Positions 1 through 6,543 of a stretch of 10,900 nt of DNA are shown in pieces. The first letter of the stretch is position 1; each line of letters opens with the position of its first letter. Below the pieces are notes generated by a model. That model was not told where the DNA came from, made no database searches, and saw only the letters and a list, made by a program, of their open reading frames with translations. The translations under genes were made by a program, and so were the position numbers. Source of the stretch: Micavibrio sp. UBA6139 (GTDB lineage: Bacteria > Pseudomonadota > Alphaproteobacteria > Micavibrionales > Micavibrionaceae); NCBI GenBank assembly GCA_002423285.1, contig DIVF01000049.1, positions 1 to 10,900 on the forward strand, written 5' to 3'.

Positions 1-18
1 GATTGTTATTTGGAATGA

Positions 19-891
19 CTATAGAAGGGCAATATCGTCAATGGCTAATTCTGACATTACAGTTTCCTTAACGCCAGCCTTACTACAGACCTCTTTTAGC
101 AACTCTTGGACTACGCCGATACTGTCAAAGGCATTATCGATAAGAGATTTTATAAGCGCGTCACTAAACTTTATATTCAACTTTTCAGACCCTGCAGCAA
201 CAACTTTTAGAAAATCTCTTTCTTCCCACGGCTCAACTGGAACTTCAAAAACGCGATCTAATAAATCTCCGTTAAATTGAATTAATCTATTTTTTTCTCG
301 CCAGACACCAAGAATGATGAAACGGATGCCAAGTTCTTGGAATGAGCGAAGATCAAAAGCAAACTGTTTTTGAACATCCTCATCAAGATAATGGAAATTT
401 TCAAGAATGATGAATTTTTCAGCACCACATTTTGAATAAGCCCGCGCCACATCATTCGGCAATTCGAGATTAAGCTCGATCACCATTCTTTCTTCAGTCT
501 TTGATTTTTCACCTTTTATACTTGCAGATGAGGATGCCTCCGCAGCGAAAATAGGAAATATAGCTTTGAATTTTCCTGCTACTGAAGCCTCGACACCCAC
601 TGTAGATACTGTGCTGGTAGCAGATACAAGTTCGATATTTAAAGCACTGAGCATTGATTTATACACATCAATCATACCGAACTTTGGCGTGAGGCTAACA
701 AGCACATTATCCTTATAAGGCAAATGCTTTTCAACCAGCGATGTCTTGCCCTGCTTAGATGCGCCATAAACAATGATCTGCTTATCGGTTTTCAATGCAT
801 CAAGAAACATACCATCGACTTCACCACGCTCAACGTAGCTCAGTACCGGGTCTTTGCTGACGCCAAAAACATTTTCTAATTTATATTCCAT
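19..891 (-). CDS. P-loop ATPase (AAA/STAND-like) of unknown role
   Basis: A 290-residue soluble ATP-binding protein. The Walker A motif GASKQGKTS is at residues 43-51, and a Walker B-like strand, FIILEN followed by FHYLD, is at about 160-170. A later strand, FIILGVWREKNR at about 191-202, resembles a sensor-1 region. Residues about 88-128 are unusually rich in Ala, Ser, Thr and Val and sit between the P-loop and the Walker B strand. The last 70 residues look like a helical lid. I know similar stand-alone ATPases beginning with a 'FGVSKDPVLSYVER' type N-terminus, but no established function for them. The gene is AT-rich: 27%, 38% and 43% GC in three 60-base lines counted by hand, against about 50-58% elsewhere, which suggests transfer. 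It reads away from the acyl operon and is separated from the next minus-strand gene by 232 bp, so it is probably transcribed alone. A defence or mobile-element role is possible but unsupported here. Confidence 0.75.
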   Translation of the reverse strand: MEYKLENVFGVSKDPVLSYVERGEVDGMFLDALKTDKQIIVYGASKQGKTSLVEKHLPYKDNVLVSLTPKFGMIDVYKSMLSALNIELVSATSTVSTVGVEASVAGKFKAIFPIFAAEASSSASIKGEKSKTEERMVIELNLELPNDVARAYSKCGAEKFIILENFHYLDEDVQKQFAFDLRSFQELGIRFIILGVWREKNRLIQFNGDLLDRVFEVPVEPWEERDFLKVVAAGSEKLNIKFSDALIKSLIDNAFDSIGVVQELLKEVCSKAGVKETVMSELAIDDIALL

Positions 892-1123
892 TTTATTTCC
901 AAAAAATTACTTGATAGGCTGATTTAGTCACAACCAACGTAAGATTGCGAGTCGCACAATTATTTTTGATAATACAGCCGAGTTTTGAGGTAAAACAGGC
1001 TGAGTAAGTATATCACTTTGAAAGGGCATCAAAAGACAGATAACAAAGGCTATACAATACGCTCATATATTATAAATGGGAGCCAATAGCCTCTGAATAC
1101 CTACCCCTCAAACGCGGCTCCGC
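892..1123. other. AT-rich intergenic region upstream of the ATPase gene
   Basis: This 232-bp stretch lies between two minus-strand genes and holds no convincing ORF. It must contain the ATPase promoter. On the minus strand there are TATAAT (complement of 1069-1074) and TATACT-like hexamers, but none has a good -35 partner at 16-18 bp, so I do not call a specific promoter. No clear intrinsic terminator for the DUF4910 gene is visible. Only a very short GC hairpin, GCGG-ag-CCGC, lies near its stop codon. Confidence 0.4.
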
Positions 1124-2413
1124 TTACGCCCGACCCGGGAATAAAAGCAAGCCATGCGCCTGCAATTTTTCAATGATTGGGTATAAATCCCAGATCGGGG
1201 CGTTGCATTTTTCGGCGATGTCCAGCAAGGGCGTCTGGCCGTCAGAATGGCTGATGAAATCCATCATTAACTTAAGGTGGTCAGCGCTGCCCTTGCTGCT
1301 GATGGTTGGGTAAAGCCCACGCTTGCCCAGTTGCGGTTCGCCATAGACAGTCATTTTTGGATAACAGTTATTTTCGAGCGCCATAAGGGCACGTTGCAAG
1401 GACGTGTAGCCACCCTCCAAACCTTCTGGCGTAACGACATTGTCGAGATCATCAAGAGAAGTATGGTATTCAGGATATTCTGCATACTTGGTGCGCATCA
1501 TTGATGCGATAGGCAGGTCAATACCCGGCGCGCAATATTGACGCTCGTCACTGCCGCGATCACCCCAGCCATAGGTTTTATAATTTTTATCCGTCCATTT
1601 CAGAACATGGCGGGCGATCTGATCGCTGATGGTGTTGCCATGACGGGATGGTAAGTAAGAATAATCGCGGTTATCGCCCACGCAGGACACATTGAAACCG
1701 GCAACAACATTGGCCTTCATATGATCCATATTTTTGCTGAGATAGACCAAAGACCCAATTGTTTCAGGAATAAAGACAATACGGTATGTGTAACGGCGCT
1801 TGGACAGCGACTGAAGCCACTTCGCCAGATAAATCGTCACGGTTGGTCCTGACAGCTCATTATTCGCCATGGATGGATGGCAAATATAGGTAGAGATAAA
1901 GATTTCTTCCTTTGTTTCGCCGGGAATAATCAATTCGCCATAGGTCAGGCTACCTTGCGTCAAAGCGGAATCTACATGCACCTTATAGGTTCCCGGCTTA
2001 AGCTGAGCGCGCTCCTTTTCGCTCAGGCAGAACCCCCAACGCTCGGCGTAATATGATGTCACATACGGAATGGCGTCTGGCTGTTCGGGGATGGAATACA
2101 GATGCTGTTGTAATTCGTTCAAATCCATTTCCTGATCCACAGGAATGGAGTACCCCACCAGATGCAGGTTATTTTTTGAAAAATCTGCAAAACGTTGACC
2201 ATCAGGCCCGGTCAGATAGGCTTCCTTCACGTTCCATTCCTTGGGAACAGTCCAATCAAACGCTGTGCTTCCGCTTGGAACCTCGTGAATGGTTATGGCA
2301 GGGCAAAGATCGCGCAAAATATCCAAGGTCTGGCGAACGCCGTTACCGGTAATGCTGCGGTTGATTGGCCAGAGCGTTCTGGCCAAAGCGTGAATCTCAT
2401 TACCTATCGTCAT
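1124..2413 (-). CDS. DUF4910-type aminopeptidase-like protein with C-terminal winged helix
   Basis: A 429-residue protein that matches my memory of the DUF2172/DUF4910 family: an M28-like zinc-aminopeptidase fold with an inserted N-terminal domain and a small winged helix at the end (about 375-429). Recognisable blocks are TYICHPSMANNELSGP (175-190), FIPETIGS (214-221), RGSDERQYCAPG (286-297) and EYPEYHTSLDDLD (312-324). His179, Glu217 and His317 are candidate metal or catalytic residues. At residue 185, where I expect Asp, there is Asn, which may weaken metal binding. Family members are common in polysaccharide and glycan loci, but their substrate is not established as far as I know. The gene is divergent from the ACP operon over 251 bp. 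The start is supported by GGAG seven bases upstream. Peptidase activity should not be assumed; amide hydrolysis on a glycan precursor is one alternative. Confidence 0.85.
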   Translation of the reverse strand: MTIGNEIHALARTLWPINRSITGNGVRQTLDILRDLCPAITIHEVPSGSTAFDWTVPKEWNVKEAYLTGPDGQRFADFSKNNLHLVGYSIPVDQEMDLNELQQHLYSIPEQPDAIPYVTSYYAERWGFCLSEKERAQLKPGTYKVHVDSALTQGSLTYGELIIPGETKEEIFISTYICHPSMANNELSGPTVTIYLAKWLQSLSKRRYTYRIVFIPETIGSLVYLSKNMDHMKANVVAGFNVSCVGDNRDYSYLPSRHGNTISDQIARHVLKWTDKNYKTYGWGDRGSDERQYCAPGIDLPIASMMRTKYAEYPEYHTSLDDLDNVVTPEGLEGGYTSLQRALMALENNCYPKMTVYGEPQLGKRGLYPTISSKGSADHLKLMMDFISHSDGQTPLLDIAEKCNAPIWDLYPIIEKLQAHGLLLFPGRA

Positions 2414-2420
2414 TTAATAA

Positions 2421-2424
2421 CTCC
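2421..2424 (-). promoter_or_regulatory. Ribosome binding site of the DUF4910 gene
   Basis: GGAG on the minus strand, within TTTTGGAG, lies 7 nt before the ATG at 2413. It fixes this start. Confidence 0.7.
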
Positions 2425-2570
2425 AAAAGCTCCAGGGAATGTCTTCACAATCGTTTTAATTCAAGGAGGTAAAGATAAAATTCTTTTTCTTATGGAACAA
2501 GGGAAAAGCACCACACCCAAGGCACCGCACACCCCCGCCAATGAGTATGGAAATACTTGACCTCCCCCCA

Positions 2571-2599
2571 TTTATACAATAGTTATTCTTATATATATT
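2571..2599 (+). promoter_or_regulatory. Candidate sigma-70 promoter of the acyl operon
   Basis: TTTATA at 2571-2576 (4/6 match to the -35 consensus), a 17-bp spacer, and TATATT at 2594-2599 (5/6 match to -10). Transcription would start near 2606, giving a leader of about 60 nt before the ACP start codon. The region is AT-rich, so chance matches are likely. A TTGACC at 2557-2562 has no well-spaced -10. Confidence 0.35.
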
Positions 2600-2664
2600 A
2601 GATAGTTACACCGTTTTTGGGCAGATGCCTAAAACGCCCTTCCGCAAAGAAAACAAGGCAGACG

Positions 2665-2910
2665 ATGAGCGCACAGGATCCAATGGAAAGCAAGCTGGAA
2701 CAAATCTTCAAATTCGCGCTGGAACTGCCCGATGATTATGCGGAAACCGCATCCTTGCGCCGGGTCAACACAGCCAGCTGGGACTCCATGGCCCATGTTT
2801 CCATTATCGCCGGGATTGAAAGCGAATTTGGCATTACGCTTGAACCTCACGAATACGAGCTATTAAGCTCCTTCGAGGCCGCCAAAGAGATTATGAAAGA
2901 AAAAGTCTAA
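2665..2910 (+). CDS. Acyl carrier protein
   Basis: An 81-residue acidic four-helix carrier protein. The phosphopantetheine attachment motif is WDSMAHV, with Ser41 as the modified serine (the usual motif is DSL). The downstream helix IIAGIESEFGITL is typical of ACPs. I prefer the ATG at 2665, preceded by a weak AAGG at 2654-2657. The upstream in-frame TTG at 2617 would add 16 basic residues unlike an ACP. ATG 2683 is a possible shorter start. It is the first gene of a five-gene operon and its stop (TAA) is followed at once by the ATG of the next gene. The absence of fatty acid or polyketide synthase genes and the company of an FkbH-like protein suggest a dedicated carrier for a special acyl group, not the housekeeping AcpP. 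That role is inference. Confidence 0.9.
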   Translation: MSAQDPMESKLEQIFKFALELPDDYAETASLRRVNTASWDSMAHVSIIAGIESEFGITLEPHEYELLSSFEAAKEIMKEKV

Positions 2911-4005
2911 ATGAAGGATGCCCAGTTTTCCGTAGAGATCACCGCAGACTCAGCGCAGCAATTCGCGGCGCTTTCTGGAGACTGGAATCCCCTTCATACC
3001 AATTCCGAATACGCTTCTGAAACAACCTATGGCAAAACCATTCTGCACGGGGCCTATTCCGCCGGGCTTGTGTCCCGCATGGCGGGCATGCATTTGCCCG
3101 GTGAAGCGTGCTTATTGCACAATATGCGACTCAAGTTTCTGGCACCTGTTATGCCGCCATGCACGCTGCTGGTCAAAGGCCAAATCATTCGGGAAAGCGA
3201 AACACTGGGCCAAGTCGATGTCACCATTGTCGATTCAAAAACCGGCCAGCACTATATCAGCGCCAGCTATGAATTCAGTCGTCACAGAAAAGTTTTACCC
3301 GATGCGCGTCAGAATGAACGTCCATCACAAGCATCATCCAACAACCCCGTCATTTTAGTGACTGGAGCAACCGGGGCACTTGGGCACGCTGTTTTATCCC
3401 TGCTGGGGGCAAAGGGTCTGGGTGTATCGCGCCAAAAAATTGACGGCATGCTGCATGTTGAACATCATGGCCAATTAGACACCGCCCTGAATGGCCGCCC
3501 GATATCAGCTATTATTCATTGCGCCTGGCCAAATCCAGACAATCATCGTTTCAGTGAATTGCAAGCACCAGAAGAATCCATCGACCACGCCATTACTCAA
3601 CCGCTCCTCCAAGTGCAAAGTCTGGCGGCAGCCCTGCGCAAATACGGGACAAAGGGCGCACATATGGTGCTGGTTGGCTCCACTGCGGCGGAACCGGGGC
3701 GGCATAATTACCGCATGCCGCTTTATACGCTGTCAAAGGGCATGATCCCGACGCTGGCCCGCATTCTGGCCGTGGAGCTTGCCCCCACCGAACAACGCTG
3801 CACTGCTATTACTTTTGACGTTATTCAAGGCGGTATGAATGCATCAATGAGCCGCATGGCCGCCATCGCGCATACTGACCGCTCGCCCTTTGGTTACATA
3901 CCGTCTGTTGAGGATGCCGCCAGTCAAATTCTGTGGGTCCTTGAAAACCAAGACCGTATGGTGTCTGGTGCGACCATCGACCTGTCCGGAGGGGCCTTGC
4001 CGTGA
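2911..4005 (+). CDS. MaoC-like hydratase / short-chain dehydrogenase fusion
   Basis: A 364-residue two-domain protein. The N-terminal part (about 1-125) is a hot-dog MaoC-type (R)-enoyl hydratase domain with the signature SGDWNPLH. Asp24 and His29 are the expected catalytic pair, followed by TILHGAYSAGL. The C-terminal part (about 145-364) is a classical SDR: nucleotide-binding TGATGALG at 151-158, catalytic Ser257, and YTLSK giving Tyr272 and Lys276. All key residues of both domains are present, so both may be active, on an ACP-bound acyl chain. A hydratase plus a ketoreductase would let one protein set or remove a beta-hydroxyl. The gene starts directly after the ACP stop codon without a strong ribosome binding site, which suggests translational coupling. 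It overlaps the next gene by GTGA. Substrate, cofactor and direction are not readable from sequence. Confidence 0.88.
   Translation: MKDAQFSVEITADSAQQFAALSGDWNPLHTNSEYASETTYGKTILHGAYSAGLVSRMAGMHLPGEACLLHNMRLKFLAPVMPPCTLLVKGQIIRESETLGQVDVTIVDSKTGQHYISASYEFSRHRKVLPDARQNERPSQASSNNPVILVTGATGALGHAVLSLLGAKGLGVSRQKIDGMLHVEHHGQLDTALNGRPISAIIHCAWPNPDNHRFSELQAPEESIDHAITQPLLQVQSLAAALRKYGTKGAHMVLVGSTAAEPGRHNYRMPLYTLSKGMIPTLARILAVELAPTEQRCTAITFDVIQGGMNASMSRMAAIAHTDRSPFGYIPSVEDAASQILWVLENQDRMVSGATIDLSGGALP
3988..3993 (+). promoter_or_regulatory. Ribosome binding site deciding the GTG start of the FkbH-like gene
   Basis: GGAGGG ends 8 nt before the GTG at 4002, inside the end of the SDR gene. It supports the GTG over the in-frame ATG at 4020. 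Confidence 0.7.
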
Positions 4006-5639
4006 ACTTTATCGAGGCAATGAAGACCTTAAAAAACCTGAAGGCATCACAGACCCAGCCCTATAAATTGATTATGTCAGGCACACCTGACCAATTAGTT
4101 CTCTTTGCGCGTGCCGAAGCCGCCTGCAAAGAAATGGACGCAAAAATTACAACCATTCCATTTGGCACATTGACGCAATATTTGATGTCACCACCCGCTG
4201 ATGATCAAACTGAGGTTATCATACTGACCCCGTTTGATCTTGTCCCTGCTGCGGATTGGCGGTCTGGCGCACCAACAGAATCCCCAGACCATGACAAAGT
4301 CATGATGGAAGCAGAAAGACTGATGCAACTGGCCCATAATCGCCCCACAGCTCGTTTGTTTTATTTGCCTGCGCCAATTCTGCCCATCTATGCGAATGCC
4401 ATTGAAAACGCTCAACTTGATCTTGATCTGCAAAGGATCGCGGTCATGGCAGGCGGCGTTATTCTGCCTGCAACGATGTTTTCCATGAGCACCTATCTTG
4501 CCAGCGGCAACCCAATCGCAAGCCACGCACTGGGCGATCTTGCAGAACGTATCCAAACCCGCCTTCAAAAATCACGCACCAGTACGGGCAAGGTTCTGGT
4601 CACTGATCTGGACCATGTTATGTGGCACGGCATTGTCGGCGAAGATGGTCCTGATGGCGTGAACGCCGATTCACAAGGCGTTGGTTTTGTGCACTATGTC
4701 TATCAAAGCTATATTAAGGCCCTAATCGCGCGCGGTGTTATCGTTGCAGCCGTCAGCCGTAATGACCCTGAAATTGCGCGTGCCCCGTTTAAGACGGGGA
4801 ATATGCTGCTCAGGGAAGATGATTTTGTAACGATCATCGCCAGCTATAACGCGAAATCCGCACAAATCAAAAATCTGGCTCAGGAATTAAATCTGGGACT
4901 GGATTCCTTTGTGTTTGTCGATGACAACCCTGTTGAAATTGCCGAAGTTTCGGCGACCCTGCCTGATGTTTTATGCCTGCACTTCCCGGCACAGCTGGAT
5001 TATTTACCAGCAATGTTCAGCCAGCTTGAGGATTTCTTCTCAAAAGACGTGATTACCGGGGAAGACCGCCAGCGCACGGACCTCTACAAGGCACGCCTGA
5101 AAAGCATGCCCCCATCCGAAGAAACTGGCGCAGACCTGATCTCCTTTCTGACCAATCTGAATATGAAACTAATTCTTCACGAACGCAGCGAAAAAGATTT
5201 TGAACGCGCCGTACAGCTGATTAACAAAACAAACCAGTTCAACCTGAACGGCAAACGTTATGACGCGTCAGAAGTCGCCGCAATCCTGCATGCCGGTGGT
5301 CGGCTTTTTACCGCCACGCTCAGCGATAATAACGGCAGTCACGGTGAAATCATTGCCTTTCTGATGACCGCCGAAGGACAAGTTGTGTCATGGGTCATGT
5401 CATGCAGGGTATTCCAAAGACAGGTTGAATATGGCTTCCTGTCGCAAATCCTGAAACTGGGGGTTGCCCCCCGCGCCTTCGCATATGCGCAGACAGATCG
5501 CAATGAGCCGGTGCAAAAATTCTTCGATGACCCTGCCTTTATCAAACAGGGTGACACCATCCAGATGAATATTGATCAGTTTCTGTCTGATCACGGAAAC
5601 AGCCTGAACATCTTCCTGATGGAAGATGAAGCCGCATGA
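4002..5639 (+). CDS. FkbH-like HAD-IIIC family protein with C-terminal GNAT-like domain
   Basis: A 545-residue protein with the three-part FkbH-like layout. The N-terminal region (about 1-195) resembles the SGNH-like domain of this family. The HAD domain follows, with nucleophile motif DLDHV at 202-206, then WHGIVGEDGPDG, and the acidic motif VFVDDNP with Asp307 and Asp308. A GNAT-like C-terminus (about 375-530) carries the family block MSCRVFQRQVE with Cys468. FkbH-type enzymes take 1,3-bisphosphoglycerate, remove phosphate and load a glyceryl group on an ACP, as in methoxymalonyl-ACP and tetronate pathways. The adjacent ACP fits this. The usual DLDNTLWGG block is here DLDHVMWHG, so substrate or chemistry may differ. 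The GTG start overlaps the SDR stop as GTGA, with a good ribosome binding site. The end overlaps the next gene as ATGA. Confidence 0.85.
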   Translation: MNFIEAMKTLKNLKASQTQPYKLIMSGTPDQLVLFARAEAACKEMDAKITTIPFGTLTQYLMSPPADDQTEVIILTPFDLVPAADWRSGAPTESPDHDKVMMEAERLMQLAHNRPTARLFYLPAPILPIYANAIENAQLDLDLQRIAVMAGGVILPATMFSMSTYLASGNPIASHALGDLAERIQTRLQKSRTSTGKVLVTDLDHVMWHGIVGEDGPDGVNADSQGVGFVHYVYQSYIKALIARGVIVAAVSRNDPEIARAPFKTGNMLLREDDFVTIIASYNAKSAQIKNLAQELNLGLDSFVFVDDNPVEIAEVSATLPDVLCLHFPAQLDYLPAMFSQLEDFFSKDVITGEDRQRTDLYKARLKSMPPSEETGADLISFLTNLNMKLILHERSEKDFERAVQLINKTNQFNLNGKRYDASEVAAILHAGGRLFTATLSDNNGSHGEIIAFLMTAEGQVVSWVMSCRVFQRQVEYGFLSQILKLGVAPRAFAYAQTDRNEPVQKFFDDPAFIKQGDTIQMNIDQFLSDHGNSLNIFLMEDEAA

Positions 5640-6529
5640 ATTTTCTTCCTGAACCAGATGCAAAAGCTGCCATCATCCAGCTTTTAACCCAGCTCGGCGT
5701 AAAGCCCGGCACCGTCATCTATATCGCTGCAGATATTTCAGGCCTGCCACTGCCCGTCTACAAGGCTGAACTGACCCGTGCGGCGGTAAAAGAACGTGAA
5801 CAGAAATGGTGCCGCTTTGTCATTGATACCATTTTGGAATATTTAGGTCCTGAAGGAACGCTGCTGGCTGGTGCATTTTCATATACCTGCAGCCGCCCCG
5901 GCAGCGTTTTTACGGTTGAAGAGACACCATCGGAAATCGGCCCCATCCCTGAAGCCTTACGTCGTTACCCCGACGCAATCCGTTCGGTGCACCCTATATT
6001 CTCCGTCTGCGGAATTGGCAAGCATGCAAAGGACATCCTGGAAAATACAGGACGGGCCGCATTCGGTGCACGCAGCCCCTTCGCCATGATGAACAAATAC
6101 AGTACAACTTTTGTATGTCTTGGCACGCGGGTCAGCAACATGCTGACTTATATCCATCACCTTGAACAAACCTATGGCTGTAACCACCGTTACCACAAGG
6201 TATTCGACTGTACCGTTATGCAGAATGGACAGGCCCAAGCGGGTCCGTGGATGGCCTATATGGCGTACCGGTCTGTAGGAACCAGCATGCAATGCCGTAC
6301 ATTCGAAGAACGATTGATCAATGAAAACGTCATGCGCCAAACCACCCATGGCAACGCCCCCTATCAGGCGGTCCATATCAATGATCTGAATGATATTGGA
6401 TACCGCATGCTTGATGAAAACCCTGCTGCGTTCATGGAAAAAACCGTGATCATTGGTCTGGATGAATCAGAAAGCATGAAATCCCCATCCACTGAGCCGC
6501 ACGTCACACTCAAAACATCCTATTCATAA
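5636..6529 (+). CDS. AAC(3)-fold (Antibiotic_NAT) N-acyltransferase, probably for an amino sugar
   Basis: A 297-residue protein of the aminoglycoside 3-N-acetyltransferase-like family. Family landmarks include LGVKPGTVIYIAADIS near the N-terminus (the usual VHSSL is altered), GTLLAGAFSYT, ETPSEIGPIPEALRR, and RSVHPIFSVCGIGKHA with His119. Further landmarks are FGARSPFAMM and CLGTRVSNMLTYIHHLE, in which His174 and Glu177 match the TxxHxxE-type catalytic block. It lacks the usual resistance-gene context and sits translationally coupled (ATGA) behind the FkbH-like gene. The likely role is transfer of an ACP-borne acyl group to an amine, most plausibly on an amino sugar. Acceptor and donor are inference: acetyl-CoA and an aminoglycoside remain formally possible. 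It should not be reported as a resistance gene. Confidence 0.8.
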   Translation: MNFLPEPDAKAAIIQLLTQLGVKPGTVIYIAADISGLPLPVYKAELTRAAVKEREQKWCRFVIDTILEYLGPEGTLLAGAFSYTCSRPGSVFTVEETPSEIGPIPEALRRYPDAIRSVHPIFSVCGIGKHAKDILENTGRAAFGARSPFAMMNKYSTTFVCLGTRVSNMLTYIHHLEQTYGCNHRYHKVFDCTVMQNGQAQAGPWMAYMAYRSVGTSMQCRTFEERLINENVMRQTTHGNAPYQAVHINDLNDIGYRMLDENPAAFMEKTVIIGLDESESMKSPSTEPHVTLKTSYS

Positions 6530-6533
6530 AGGA
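6528..6533 (+). promoter_or_regulatory. Ribosome binding site of the methyltransferase gene
   Basis: AAAGGA overlaps the upstream TAA stop and lies 10 nt before the ATG at 6544. Confidence 0.55.
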
Positions 6534-6543
6534 AATCCCTGGC

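Larger units (their letters stand above)
2414..2664. other. Divergent intergenic region between the DUF4910 gene and the acyl operon
   Basis: This 251-bp AT-rich stretch must drive both directions. It carries the plus-strand promoter candidate listed separately. For the minus strand, TTGTTC, 17 bp, TATCTT is a weak candidate (complement of about 2474-2502). A perfect Shine-Dalgarno-like AAGGAGGT occurs on the plus strand at 2463-2470 with no standard start codon at usable distance. No RNA gene is recognised. Confidence 0.45.

Noticed and set aside
2617..2664. N-terminal extension of the ACP from a TTG codon
   Set aside because: The 16 extra residues are basic and unlike an ACP N-terminus. 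ATG 2665 gives a normal 81-residue carrier protein.
5957..6376. 139-codon minus-strand ORF opposite the AAC(3)-like gene
   Set aside because: It lies fully inside a recognised gene and shows no family motifs.
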